The notes under the pieces are model-generated. The model was given only the letters and a program-made list of their open reading frames with translations. It had not been told where the DNA came from and ran no database searches. Made by a program: the position numbers and the translations under genes. Shown in pieces: positions 33,670-42,927 of a stretch of DNA of 64,000 nt. Source of the DNA: Stutzerimonas stutzeri. Lineage in GTDB: Bacteria; Pseudomonadota; Gammaproteobacteria; Pseudomonadales; Pseudomonadaceae. The stretch lies in assembly GCA_002339675.1 (NCBI GenBank), contig DDKB01000013.1, positions 124,001 to 188,000 on the forward strand, read 5' to 3'. Each line of letters starts with the position of its first letter. The stretch's first letter is position 1.

Positions 33670-36600
33670 TCAGCCCAGCCCGCCGACGATCTTCAGCCCG
33701 CTCTGTCCGTTGCCCTGTCGCTGTACCTGGATCTGCACCGGGATGCGCTCATGCATTTCCGTCACATGGGAGATCACGGCGACCTTGCGGCCCTGTGCCT
33801 GCAGCGAGTCCAGCGCATCCATGGCGATCTGCAGCGACTCCGGATCAAGGCTGCCGAACCCTTCGTCGATGAACAGCGACTCGATCTTCAGCTTGCTCGA
33901 CGCCATCGAGGCCAGGCCCAACGCCAGCGCCAGAGACACCAGAAAGGTTTCGCCGCCCGACAGCGAATGCACCGAACGCAGCTCGTCGCCCATTTCCGTG
34001 TCCATGACCAACAACCCCAGTGGGCTGCCGCCGCGCTTGAGCCGATAGCGGCGAGCCAGCTGGCGCAACTGCACGTTGGCGTGCTGCACCAGCAGGTCGA
34101 GGTTGTAGGCCTGAGCGATCTTGCGGAAGGCGCCGCCGTCGCTGGAGCCGATCAGCGCGGCGATACGACCCCAGCGCTGGCTCTCGGCGGTGGCGTCGGC
34201 GATCTGCTCGAGCAGCGCCTGGCTTTGGTTGCGACGCCGATCATCGTCGAGCAGCGCGGCGCGGGTTTCGGTGCTGCGCTGTTCGGCGCGCTCGCAACTG
34301 GTTTGCTGGCTGCTGAGTTGGGCGTCCAGCGTGGCGGCGTCCGGGGGGTTCGGCTGCCCCGCCTGATGGGTCTTGAGCCGCTGCTCGCAGCCGTCCAGCC
34401 GCTCGCGGCCACGGGCAAGCTGTTCGGTATTGGCGCGCAGCCGCTCGCGCGCTTCGGTGAGCAGCGTGTCGTCCAGCTGCAGGAGCTGCTCGAGCGTCGT
34501 ATCGTCCAGGTCAGGGTGCGCGGCACGCCAGGTCGCGAGTTCCTCGCTGAGCGCACTGCGTTCGGCCAGCAACTCGTCGCGGCGCTGGCTGCAGTTGTGC
34601 TGTTCGCCGGCGAGTCGGGTCAGTTCGACCCGTGCCGCGTTCAGCTGCTGGTCGACCTCAGCTTGTCTCTGCCGCGCGGACTGGATCGCGCTGTCGAGCG
34701 TGTGTTGCCAGGCCTGGGCGCTGGGTTGTTCGCCCAGACTGTCGCTCAGCGCGTGGCGGCAAGCTTGCTCGCGGCTTTGCAGCTCAGCCAGCCGGTCAGC
34801 GCAGGCCTTGCATTGCTCCAGGCGATGCTGCTGTTGCAACTGCTCACGCTCCAGTGCGGCCTGGCGCTGCTGCTGCTCCTCGGCCAATTCCGATTGCTGA
34901 TCGACCTGCTGGCGCCGCGCTTCAACCTGGCCGTCCAGCTGCATGAAAGTCTCGGCCGGTTTTTCACGCCAACGTTCGAGCATGCCTTTGGGCAACAGCC
35001 CGGCGAATTCGGCCAGCTCTTCCTCGAGCCGCGCGTCGTCGCGGGCGATGGCGTCGCGCTGTGCCGCGAGCGTTTGCGTGGCTTGGGCGCAGGCGTCGCG
35101 TGCGCTCTGCCAGCCACTTTGCAGCGTGTCGGTCTGCTGTTGCAGCGCCAGCAGCTCGCGCTGGCGGCGATGGGTGTCGGCACTATCGGACCTGAGTGAG
35201 GCCAGCCGGCTGTCGAGCCAGCTTTGCCGTTCGGCTTCTGCCTGGTCGAGCAGCTCGGCGCAGCCGGGCAGGTCCGCCAGTTGCGCCTCGAGCTTGGCCA
35301 GGTCGTCGGTGATTTCTGCCTGCCGTTGTCCGTTCTGCTTGATGCCGGTGGTTAGCGCGATGTGCTGGTCACGCAGGCCTTGCAGCTTTTCGTCCTGGGC
35401 GTTGAGTTGTCGTTGCGCTTGCTCGACCTCACGCTCGTCCTGTTGATCGAGGGCGGCGAGCAGTGCATCGCGATCGTGCCAGGGGTGCTCAGTACTGCCG
35501 CAGACGCTACACGGCTCGCCTGGCACCAGCGCGGCTCTTAGGGCTTCAACGTTGGCGCTACGGGCGAGGCGCTGTCGCTCCAGCAACGTCTGCACCACTT
35601 TCAAGGCTTTTTCCGCATCGTCGCGTTCTGTGCGCGCCAGCTTGCCTGCCTCGGTGAGCTGTTCCAGCTCCTTCTGCTGACGGCTCTGTTCGCTCTGCAA
35701 CGCACGCTGTTGCGCAACCCACTGCAGCTGACGGGACCAGCGTTCGCGCAGGTTCTCGAACGTACGCTCGGCGTCGCGAAAGGCTTCGAGGTTTGTCGTC
35801 AGTTGCGCCAGTTGCTCGCCGAGGCTGGTGTCGCCTCCGATCTGTCTTTGCAGCGCATCCAGGGCCGCTTTGGCAGTGCTTTGTGCCGTTTCGGCGGTCT
35901 TGGCAGTGGCTTCCAGCGCGGGCAATTCCTGCCGGCCTTGCTGCAGACGCGCGGCGATCTGTACGGCCTGTTGCAGGCGCGGGCGGTAGCCGCTCCAGGC
36001 TGTGCACAGCGGTTGCAGTTCGGCGCTGGTGGCGAGCTGCTCGGTCAGGATGGCGAGCTGCTGGGCGGCCCGTTGCTGATGTTGGCGTAGCTGGGCGAGG
36101 GTGTGTTCGCCTGTTTTGCGCGCGGTTTCGGTCTGTTCGGCCTGCCCTTGTGCCTCGTGCAGGTCGGTGCGCAAGTGGCTGAGGCGTTGCTCTTCCCGGC
36201 GCGCTTCAGCCAGTCGCGGTTCGGCTGCTTTCAGGTCCTGTTCCGCGGTTTTCAGCGCCTCGGTGGCAGTTCGGCAAGCCTGCTCCAGCGTTGCCAGACG
36301 TTGCTGGACGGCGGCATGGTCCTGCGCGTGACGGGCGAGCGTTGTCTCGACCTTTGTCAGCAACGGCGCCAGGTCGCGCTCGCGGATGAATCGATGGCGC
36401 TGCGGTGCCAGCTGCTCGAACAGCCCGAGGATGCGTCGGGCGTCGGCCAGATTTTTCTGCTCCTCCTCGGCTTCGGCGAGTTGCCGCTGGGAGGCGTCAC
36501 GCTCTTGTTGCAGGCGCGCCAGATCCTGCATCCACTGGCGCTGTTGTTTGAGCGCGTCGAGTCCTTGCTGCAAGTCTTTCAGCTCGGCTTGTTGCTCTTG

Positions 36601-37323
36601 AAGCTGTGCTTCGAGTGCCTGGCGCGCCTCGGCGTCCATCGGCTGCACGCCGCCGGCCTGTTGCTGCAAGGTGGCAAGCGCCTCGCGCGCGCGTTTGGCC
36701 GCTTCGAACGCGGCCTGGCCCAGGCGGCTGTAGAGGCCGGTGTCGGTGAGCTTTTCCAGCAGGGTGCCGCGGTCGTTGTCGTCGGCCTTGAGGAAGGCGG
36801 AAAACTCGCTCTGCGCCAGCAGCACGGCACGGGTAAATTGCGCCAGGGTGAGCCCGAGTTTGGCTTCGAGCAGCTCCTTGAATTCCCGTTTCTTGCCGCT
36901 GGCCAGCAACTGGTCGCGGTCCAGGTCGAGGAGGCTCTGGCTGCTGGCCTGCAACTTGCCGTCGATCTTTTCCCGTGCGCGCTTGACCTCCCAGCGGGCA
37001 CGGTAGCGGTGGCCGTCGACGCCAATGAAATCCACTTCGGCATAGCCGTTGGCGCAACCCCGTCGTAGCAGGTTGCGCTCATCGCCGCTGCCGATCTCGT
37101 CCTTGCCGTCCGGCACCTTGCTCAACAGCGACGCGCCGTCGAGCCGAGGCGTGCTGCCGAACAGCGCCAGGCACAGGGCATCGAGAATCGTGCTCTTGCC
37201 GGCCCCGGTGGGCCCGGTGATGGCGAACAGGCCGGCGCTGGCAAGCGGCTCGGCGGTGAAATCGATGACCTGTTCACCGGCCAGCGAGGCGAGGTTCTTC
37301 AGGCGGATGGCGAGGATCTTCAT
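33670..37323 (-). CDS. sbcC: Nuclease SbcCD subunit C
   Basis: This 1217-residue SMC-like ATPase works with SbcD to cut hairpins and DNA ends. The Walker A motif GPTGAGKST is at residues 37-45. Two long glutamine/alanine-rich coiled coils flank the zinc hook, CSVC at residues 605-608. The C-terminal signature LSGGETFLVSLALALGLAS is followed by Walker B LFIDEGFGSLD. It overlaps sbcD by 4 nt. A large palindromic repeat, a typical SbcCD substrate type, lies just beyond sbcD. Confidence 0.96.
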   Translation of the reverse strand: MKILAIRLKNLASLAGEQVIDFTAEPLASAGLFAITGPTGAGKSTILDALCLALFGSTPRLDGASLLSKVPDGKDEIGSGDERNLLRRGCANGYAEVDFIGVDGHRYRARWEVKRAREKIDGKLQASSQSLLDLDRDQLLASGKKREFKELLEAKLGLTLAQFTRAVLLAQSEFSAFLKADDNDRGTLLEKLTDTGLYSRLGQAAFEAAKRAREALATLQQQAGGVQPMDAEARQALEAQLQEQQAELKDLQQGLDALKQQRQWMQDLARLQQERDASQRQLAEAEEEQKNLADARRILGLFEQLAPQRHRFIRERDLAPLLTKVETTLARHAQDHAAVQQRLATLEQACRTATEALKTAEQDLKAAEPRLAEARREEQRLSHLRTDLHEAQGQAEQTETARKTGEHTLAQLRQHQQRAAQQLAILTEQLATSAELQPLCTAWSGYRPRLQQAVQIAARLQQGRQELPALEATAKTAETAQSTAKAALDALQRQIGGDTSLGEQLAQLTTNLEAFRDAERTFENLRERWSRQLQWVAQQRALQSEQSRQQKELEQLTEAGKLARTERDDAEKALKVVQTLLERQRLARSANVEALRAALVPGEPCSVCGSTEHPWHDRDALLAALDQQDEREVEQAQRQLNAQDEKLQGLRDQHIALTTGIKQNGQRQAEITDDLAKLEAQLADLPGCAELLDQAEAERQSWLDSRLASLRSDSADTHRRQRELLALQQQTDTLQSGWQSARDACAQATQTLAAQRDAIARDDARLEEELAEFAGLLPKGMLERWREKPAETFMQLDGQVEARRQQVDQQSELAEEQQQRQAALEREQLQQQHRLEQCKACADRLAELQSREQACRHALSDSLGEQPSAQAWQHTLDSAIQSARQRQAEVDQQLNAARVELTRLAGEQHNCSQRRDELLAERSALSEELATWRAAHPDLDDTTLEQLLQLDDTLLTEARERLRANTEQLARGRERLDGCEQRLKTHQAGQPNPPDAATLDAQLSSQQTSCERAEQRSTETRAALLDDDRRRNQSQALLEQIADATAESQRWGRIAALIGSSDGGAFRKIAQAYNLDLLVQHANVQLRQLARRYRLKRGGSPLGLLVMDTEMGDELRSVHSLSGGETFLVSLALALGLASMASSKLKIESLFIDEGFGSLDPESLQIAMDALDSLQAQGRKVAVISHVTEMHERIPVQIQVQRQGNGQSGLKIVGGLG

Positions 37324-38561
37324 CGCATGTCTCCTTCACCGGCAAACTCGACGCCTTGGAGCAGGCTGGCGAAGTCATCCAGCGCCTGATCGTCGGGCGG
37401 ATTGCCGAACTGTTCCTCCCAGGCGCGGGCGAAGAGCTCTTGCGGGGTGATCTGGTCAAGGCCGAGCAGCACTTCGGATTCAGCCTCGCCCCGTGTTCCT
37501 CGGTATTCGCTGGCGATGCGGACCAGCCGGCAGGCCTTGCCGGCCAGGGCGGTTTCGATGCGCTGGCGCAGGTCCGGCAACGGCTCGTCGAGCTGCACCC
37601 GCACTTCCAGCCAGGGCAGGTTCTCGGCGAACAGGCCCAGCGGCGGCAAGGCTTCAAGCTGGCTGAGCACCTCGGCCAGCGGGGCGCGGCCGATGCGGAT
37701 CATCTCCACGGCGCGGGGAACGGGCAGCGTCTCGACGCCGGCGAGCTGATCGCCGTCGAAGTCCACCAGCAGGACCTGATGTGGGTAATTGATCTCACCG
37801 AAGGACAGCGGCAGCGGCGAGCCGCTGTAACGAATGCGCTCCTGTCCGGCAACTTTTTGCGGTTTGTGCAGGTGGCCGAGGGCAACGTAGGCGATGGGGT
37901 CCGGGAATAGGCTTGCCGGCAGGGCTTCGGCATTTCCGATCACGATATTGCGCTCAGAGTCTTCCGAGACCGCACCGCCTGCCATGTGCGCATGGCTCAT
38001 GGCGATCAGTGCCTGCCCGGGCTGACGTTGTGCTTCGGCGGCGTCGATCAGGTGTTGGTGAACGTGGCGGATGCCGAGCATGTAGTCATCCCCTGCATCA
38101 CCCCCGGTGACTTCCGCCGGGCGCAGGAAGGGCAGGGCGAGGCACCATCCGGCCACCTGGCCCTTGGCGTTGTGCAGCGGTACCAGCAGACGGTCATGGT
38201 CGAGCTGGTTCTCGGCGATCCAGCTGATGCGGCCGATGGCATGGGCATTGAGGCGCCGCATCAATGGTCCGGGCAACTCGATGCGCCCGCCGGAATCGTG
38301 GTTGCCGGCGATCATCACGACGTCCAGCTGCGGCAGTTTTTCGTGGGCGCGGACGATGAAATCGTAGAGCCGCTCCTGGGCTTTCAGGGGCGGATTGACG
38401 GTGTCGAAGATATCGCCGGCGATGAGCAGGGCATCGGGCTGGTGCTGGACGAGCTGGTCGAGCAGCCAGGCGAGGAACTGGGCGTGTTCGTAGTCGCGGT
38501 CCTGGCCGTGGAGGGTCTGGCCGAGGTGCCAGTCGGAGGTGTGGATCAGGCGCATACGCAC
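37320..38561 (-). CDS. sbcD: Nuclease SbcCD subunit D
   Basis: This 413-residue Mre11-type nuclease is the partner of SbcC. The metallophosphatase motifs are HTSDWHLGQTLHG (Asp10, His12), AGDIFD and GNHDSGGR, with a later SHAHMAGG. The ATG at 38561 opens the family start MRLIHTSDWH-like. It is first in a two-gene operon with sbcC. Confidence 0.96.
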   Translation of the reverse strand: MRMRLIHTSDWHLGQTLHGQDRDYEHAQFLAWLLDQLVQHQPDALLIAGDIFDTVNPPLKAQERLYDFIVRAHEKLPQLDVVMIAGNHDSGGRIELPGPLMRRLNAHAIGRISWIAENQLDHDRLLVPLHNAKGQVAGWCLALPFLRPAEVTGGDAGDDYMLGIRHVHQHLIDAAEAQRQPGQALIAMSHAHMAGGAVSEDSERNIVIGNAEALPASLFPDPIAYVALGHLHKPQKVAGQERIRYSGSPLPLSFGEINYPHQVLLVDFDGDQLAGVETLPVPRAVEMIRIGRAPLAEVLSQLEALPPLGLFAENLPWLEVRVQLDEPLPDLRQRIETALAGKACRLVRIASEYRGTRGEAESEVLLGLDQITPQELFARAWEEQFGNPPDDQALDDFASLLQGVEFAGEGDMR

Positions 38562-39513
38562 GGCCTTTTTACGGTGGATTGGCGGTTAAGCGCGATTGGA
38601 GTCAGCCGTCCAGACGCAACGGTCTCGCAAAGCTCCTGGGTGGTTTTTTGTAGGAGCGAGCTTGCTCGCGAAGGCGTTTGGCATGGGACGCGTGGGGTAC
38701 GGCCTGTTGCTGAGGTTTGCTGTTGCATTGGTTTCGCCCTGCTGGGCGAGTCCCTTTTGGCAGTCGCCCCAAAAGGAACCAAAAGGTCTTGCCCCTGCAT
38801 TCGGGTCTCGCTGCGCTCGACTTCCCTCGTTCCATCGCTGCTCCGAGGGTCGCCGCGCAAGGGCCATCCATGGCCCTTCACGGCTCTCGCGGCATCCATG
38901 CCGCTCGCCCCTCTGCGCAGCGATTCCATTCGGCCTCCTGAAAGGGGCGGTTCTGTGGTGTCTGAGGGGCCGTGCAACGAATTGGTTGTGCGAGATTCAA
39001 CGGATCGTAGGGTGGGTAACGCGAAGCTTACCCACCGGTTTTCGAAGGCTAGGTTCAATACCGATCGCGGCGTCGATTGCGGTGGAAAATGCTTCGCAGT
39101 TTTCCACGCGGCGAAGCCTGCCAAAGGTTGAAGCGCTTTGTTGCTTTCGCTGTTCAAAAACTCCCAGACGACTCGGTCCCGAGTCCCCTTCAGGAGGCCG
39201 AGCGTAGGCGTTGCGTAGGGGGTCGCGAGGCATGGATGCCGAGCGAGGAGTGATGGGCCAGGGATGGCCCTTCGCGACGACCCCCGGAGCAGCGCCGGAG
39301 GGAGGGAAGTTTTGCGCAGCAAAACCCGGATGTAGGGGTGGCCTTCTTTTTGGTTACTTTTTCTTGGCCACACAAGAAAAAGTGACGCGCCGTGCAGGGC
39401 GCAACCTGCCGCCCGGGCCGAGGAAAGCGCAGCGTCGCACGCACAGGTCTGCGTCTGCGCCTGATCGCGAACAAGTTCGCTCCCACGAAAAGCGATACGA
39501 GTCGCCAATCCAA
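38562..39513. repeat. Nested palindromic repeat array between sbcD and WYL gene
   Basis: There is no credible gene in these ~950 bp. The layout is symmetric: a REP at 38650-38676 (GTAGGAGCGAGCTTGCTCGC) is matched by an inverted REP at 39465-39486. Inside lie two ~220-bp arms, about 38735-38955 and 39178-39405, which are imperfect inverted copies of each other (for example AAGGGCCATCCATGGCCCTT against AAGGGCCATCCCTGGCCCAT). The centre holds a GTAGGGTGGG hairpin (39007-39036) and GTGGAAAA/TTTTCCAC (39082-39107). Open frames across it are fortuitous. Confidence 0.8.
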
Positions 39514-40383
39514 TCAATACAACCACCCCTTCAACCCCTGCAGATTCCTCACCTGAATCTGCTGCGCCGCCGCATTGGCCAGCACCGTATTCGGATCGAT
39601 CTGATACCGCTGCAACACGTACTGCACCAGAGCGCCACGGGTCGCGATGCGCAGCTCGCCATCCTGCATCCCATAATCGGTCGCGATGATCGCCTTCTGC
39701 TCGGCGCTCAAGCGCACATCCGGCTCGATCACCACCTCCACCGGCGTGTTCCAGGCCTCGTCCTGCTCGGCCCGGTTCTCGCTTTCATCCATCAGGTCCG
39801 GCTCGCCGCGAAAGCGGCTGAGGACGAAGTCGCGAAATCCGCGGTTCTTCTCGCAATAGGCGCGTACATGCCAGCGGGTGCCGGTGAAGACCAGCGTGTG
39901 CGGCGCCATCACGCGGATCTCGACGTCGGGGTGGGCGAGGGACACGTATTCGGTTTCCAGCCGCAACCCTTCGCGGCAGGCGCGCAGGATCGGCCGCAGC
40001 ACCTCCGGGCGGATGCTGCGGTCGGGCATGTGCAGCACTTCGGTATGCGCGTAGGCCAGCGCCAGCCCCTCGATGTGCGGGGCGCGGTCGCGGTTCTGGT
40101 CGAGCAGGTGCAGGTAGGCGCTGGCGCTGCCGTCAATGAACAGGGGCGCGAACCCCTTGCCTGGCTTGTAGCCCTTCAGGTGACGGTCATATGTAAGGTT
40201 TTTCGGCGCGTGTTCGTTGAGGTAGGTGTTGATGTCCTTCGACGCCTGCTGTCGGCTGATACCGAAGCTCTGCATCAGGTGGCCAGTGGTCAGGCGGCCT
40301 TCCCACCAGGCGATCGTTTCGATCAGGCGGTAACGCAGGGCCAGATCCCAGCGAATCTGACTGATCGATTGCTTACGTTTCAT
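39514..40383 (-). CDS. WYL-domain transcriptional regulator, BrxR/CapW-like layout
   Basis: This 289-residue protein has an N-terminal winged helix (IRWDLALRYRLIETIAWWEG, then FGISRQQASKDINTYL as recognition helix), a WYL domain with the variant TRWHVRAYCEKNRGFRDFVLSRF, and a C-terminal WCX-like region. Such proteins bind a ligand or nucleic acid through WYL and repress promoters. The layout resembles BrxR/CapW repressors of phage-defence islands, but no defence genes are seen here. The start at 40383 (MKRKQSISQIRW) is chosen over a longer open frame. It is divergent from a tiny membrane-protein gene. Confidence 0.87.
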   Translation of the reverse strand: MKRKQSISQIRWDLALRYRLIETIAWWEGRLTTGHLMQSFGISRQQASKDINTYLNEHAPKNLTYDRHLKGYKPGKGFAPLFIDGSASAYLHLLDQNRDRAPHIEGLALAYAHTEVLHMPDRSIRPEVLRPILRACREGLRLETEYVSLAHPDVEIRVMAPHTLVFTGTRWHVRAYCEKNRGFRDFVLSRFRGEPDLMDESENRAEQDEAWNTPVEVVIEPDVRLSAEQKAIIATDYGMQDGELRIATRGALVQYVLQRYQIDPNTVLANAAAQQIQVRNLQGLKGWLY

Positions 40384-40408
40384 GCGCGCCTCATCTGCTG
40401 GAAAAGTT

Positions 40409-40439
40409 GACACGCGACTATCGGGTGGGTCGACGTGTC
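40409..40439. promoter_or_regulatory. Inverted repeat in the WYL/tiny-gene promoter region
   Basis: GACACG (40409-40414) is mirrored by CGTGTC (40434-40439), 19 bp apart. It sits 26 bp upstream of the WYL start codon and upstream of a TATATT -10-like sequence (40453-40458) facing the tiny gene. It is a candidate operator for the WYL protein. Binding is inference. Confidence 0.45.
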
Positions 40440-40498
40440 GTGCGACGCTACATATATTCAGGGCGCACTTCAAGCAAGCCTGACATGAGGATCGCACC

Positions 40499-40597
40499 AT
40501 GAGCCTGCTTCTCAATGCATTGCTTCTTTCCGCCACAGCCCTGATCGGCGCCAGCCTGCTGGCGTGGCTCGCCTATGGGCCGAGCGGCGGTCGCTGA
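40499..40597 (+). CDS. Putative 32-residue membrane protein
   Basis: A 33-codon frame (MSLLLNALLLSATALIG, then ASLLAWLAYGPSGGR) would make a single-span hydrophobic peptide. ATGAGG at 40485-40490 is a good ribosome binding site with 8-nt spacing. It lies directly downstream of a -10-like TATATT and is divergent from the WYL gene. It could be a small regulatory or toxin-like membrane protein. Coding is supported only by the site, spacing and hydrophobicity. Confidence 0.5.
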   Translation: MSLLLNALLLSATALIGASLLAWLAYGPSGGR

Positions 40598-40640
40598 CCG
40601 TGTTGATGTGACGAATCAACGGTCGGCAGGTAGTCATCCG

Positions 40641-40922
40641 ATGAGTGGTTGGAATCTCCGAGCGCGTTACCGGGTCTTTGTTTCAGACCCAACGCACGAG
40701 GCGTTCATGAAAACCCTGTCCCGCCATCTGGCCGACAACTTCCCGGCTGACTACCAGACCCGCGTGGAACCGCAAGAGGACGGCTATCTGGTCGTTCGAG
40801 TCGGTTACCCGATCAATGGCACCGAAGCCACACGCATGGTTGCTTCACGCCAGGTCCAGAACGGGCTCCTGGTCGAGACCATTCTTGAAGACATGCGCAA
40901 TGAGCTGTCTCGTATCTCCTAG
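40641..40922 (+). CDS. Conserved-looking hypothetical protein
   Basis: This 93-residue frame starts MSGWNLRARYRVFVSD. A second ATG at 40707 (MKTLSRHLADNF), preceded by GAGG, is a competing start that would give 71 residues. It has no signal peptide or membrane segment; a beta-alpha pattern (DGYLVVRVGYPINGTEATRMV) suggests a small folded domain. I do not recognise the family. Its end overlaps the end of the convergent histidine kinase gene by 4 nt. It may be co-transcribed with the 32-residue gene, 43 nt upstream. Confidence 0.6.
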   Translation: MSGWNLRARYRVFVSDPTHEAFMKTLSRHLADNFPADYQTRVEPQEDGYLVVRVGYPINGTEATRMVASRQVQNGLLVETILEDMRNELSRIS

Positions 40923-42265
40923 CGACTCTCACCGCTTTCGTCCAGCCGCTCCAACGGCAGCGTAGCGCGCGCCAGCAGCCCACCCCATTCGCTGCGCTCC
41001 AGCGTGAGTTCGCCGTGCCAGGCGGCCAGAATGTCCCGCACGATGCCCAGCCCCAGCCCCAGGCCGTGGCCCTCGGCACGCTCATCCAGGCGCACCCCGC
41101 GTTCCAGCACCGCGTCGCGTCGGTCATCCGGGATCCCCGGGCCGTCATCTTCCACATCGATCTGGTAATGACCGGGCGTTCGCACGATGCGCAGGCGCAC
41201 CCGGGAACGGGCGAACTTGCAGGCGTTGTCCAGCAGGTTGCCAAGCAGTTCGAGCATGTCTTCGCGGTCCCAGGGCAGGCGGCAACCGTCCGGCGCGCTC
41301 CAGCTCAGGTCGAGGTCGCGGCGGTGGATCATCGCCAGCGTCTCGAACAGCGGCGGCAATTCCTCGGCGCAGATGAAGTGGCTGCCCGGCAGCACTTCGC
41401 CGGCCAGCCGCGCCCGGCCGAGTTCGCGTGATACCCGCTGCTGGATCTGCTCGACCTGTTCGCCCAGGCTCGCTTGCAGCTCAGGCTGCGCGGCCAGTTC
41501 GTCGCGCTGCAGCAGGCTGCCCAGCACGGCCAGCGGTGTCTTCAGCGCGTGGTTGAGGTTGCCCAGCGCGTGCCGCGATCGCTTGAGGGTGTCGTCGGTG
41601 TGGCGCAGCAGGTGGTTGATCTGCTCCACCAGCGGCTGCAGCTCCACCGGCGCCTGGATGTCGAGCCGCTGGCGCTGGCCCCGTTGCAGTTGCGCCAGCT
41701 GTTGGCGTGCCTGCTCCAGCGGCCGCATGGCACGGGCGACGACGACGCGCTGCACCAGCAACAGCACCAGCAGTGCCAAGCCGACCAGCGCCAGGCCGCC
41801 GACCCGGACCTGGGCGAAGCTGCGCAGGATCGGGGTGTAGTCGCGCGCCACGTGGATGATCAGGCGCTGGCCGTCCCGCCGGTAGGTGGCGCGATAGCTC
41901 AGCAGCCGCTGGTCCTGTGGGCCGTCGAGCAAGTCGGTAGCCAGTCCGTTGACGGTGGGCCAGTCCGGTTCGGCATCCCAGAGCGAACGCGATCGCCAAT
42001 CCTCGCCTGGCAGCTCGATGCGGAAGTACTGGCCGGAAAAAGGCCTCAGGTAACGTGGGTTGAGGTGCGCCGGCTCCAGCCTGAAACCCTGGGCATCGCG
42101 CACCACGGCGCTCAGCAGGCCCTCGGTTTCGGCGCGCAGGTCGCTGGCCAGGTTGCGCCGCAGGCCGGCTTCGAACAGCCACAGGCTGGTCTGTACCAGC
42201 AACAGCCCGGCGAGCAGCAGGCCGGCGACGAGGCCGAGGCTGAGGCTGCGCTGGATCGATTTCAC
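40919..42265 (-). CDS. Sensor histidine kinase
   Basis: This 448-residue membrane kinase has two transmembrane segments (about residues 8-28 and 152-172) enclosing a periplasmic sensor. A HAMP-like linker is followed by the H-box LNHALKTPLAVL and the ATPase motifs NLLDNACKFA, DDGPGIP and GLGLGLGIV. It would phosphorylate the response regulator encoded just upstream, with which it overlaps by 4 nt. The signal is unknown; the PepSY proteins in the same operon suggest a periplasmic or envelope stimulus. Confidence 0.93.
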   Translation of the reverse strand: MKSIQRSLSLGLVAGLLLAGLLLVQTSLWLFEAGLRRNLASDLRAETEGLLSAVVRDAQGFRLEPAHLNPRYLRPFSGQYFRIELPGEDWRSRSLWDAEPDWPTVNGLATDLLDGPQDQRLLSYRATYRRDGQRLIIHVARDYTPILRSFAQVRVGGLALVGLALLVLLLVQRVVVARAMRPLEQARQQLAQLQRGQRQRLDIQAPVELQPLVEQINHLLRHTDDTLKRSRHALGNLNHALKTPLAVLGSLLQRDELAAQPELQASLGEQVEQIQQRVSRELGRARLAGEVLPGSHFICAEELPPLFETLAMIHRRDLDLSWSAPDGCRLPWDREDMLELLGNLLDNACKFARSRVRLRIVRTPGHYQIDVEDDGPGIPDDRRDAVLERGVRLDERAEGHGLGLGLGIVRDILAAWHGELTLERSEWGGLLARATLPLERLDESGESR

Positions 42266-42927
42266 AGCGCGCCGCCAAAGCGATAGCCCTGGCCGCGGCG
42301 CGTCTGAATCAGGTCGCGGCCAAGCTTGCCGCGCAGGCGGTTGATATGGACCTCGATGACGTTGGAGTCGCGCTCCGTTTCGCCGTCGTAGAGGTGCTCG
42401 GTCAGTTGCGTCTTTGACAGCAGCTGGCCGGGATGCAGCATGAAGTAGCGCAACAGGCGGAATTCGCCGGCGGTCAGTTCGATTTCCCGGTCGTCCTTCA
42501 GACAGCGCTGGCGCCCCTCGTCGAGCGACAGGCCGCCAGCTTCGAGCAGCGGCTGATTGGCCACGCCGTGGGCGCGGCGCAGCAGGGCCTGGATCCGTAG
42601 CGACAGTTCCTCGGGGTGGAATGGCTTGGTCAGGTAGTCGTCGGCGCCGGCTTTCAGGCCTTCGATGCGCTCGGCCCAGGAGTCGCGCGCGGTGAGGATC
42701 AGCACCGGGGTCGCGACGCCACGCCCGCGCCAGGCGCGCAACACCTCCAGCCCCGGTTTGCCGGGCAAGCCGAGGTCCAGAACGATCAGGTCATAGGGTT
42801 CGCTACCGCCCTGATAATCGGCGTCGCGGCCGTCGGCCAGCCAGTCGACCGCGTAGCCCTGTCGCGTGAGGCCGGCGAGCAGTTCGTCGGCCAGCGGAAC
42901 GTTGTCTTCGACCAGGAGCAGGCGCAT
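42262..42927 (-). CDS. OmpR/PhoB-family response regulator
   Basis: This 221-residue regulator has a receiver domain with phosphorylation site Asp51 (LIVLDLGLPG), acidic residues near 7-8 and Lys101 (LTKPF), then a winged-helix DNA-binding domain (about 125-221; DSNVIEVHINRLRGKLG, GQGYRFGG). It is paired with the histidine kinase downstream. Its start overlaps the end of the PepSY gene by 1 nt, so all four genes are likely one operon. Confidence 0.94.
   Translation of the reverse strand: MRLLLVEDNVPLADELLAGLTRQGYAVDWLADGRDADYQGGSEPYDLIVLDLGLPGKPGLEVLRAWRGRGVATPVLILTARDSWAERIEGLKAGADDYLTKPFHPEELSLRIQALLRRAHGVANQPLLEAGGLSLDEGRQRCLKDDREIELTAGEFRLLRYFMLHPGQLLSKTQLTEHLYDGETERDSNVIEVHINRLRGKLGRDLIQTRRGQGYRFGGAL

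Noticed and set aside
33751..35199. Plus-strand frame opposite sbcC
   Set aside because: It mirrors the glutamine/alanine-rich coiled coil of SbcC on the other strand.
38546..39526. Open frames of 200-326 codons across the sbcD-WYL gap
   Set aside because: They run through inverted repeats; the two arms give similar peptides only because the DNA is repeated.
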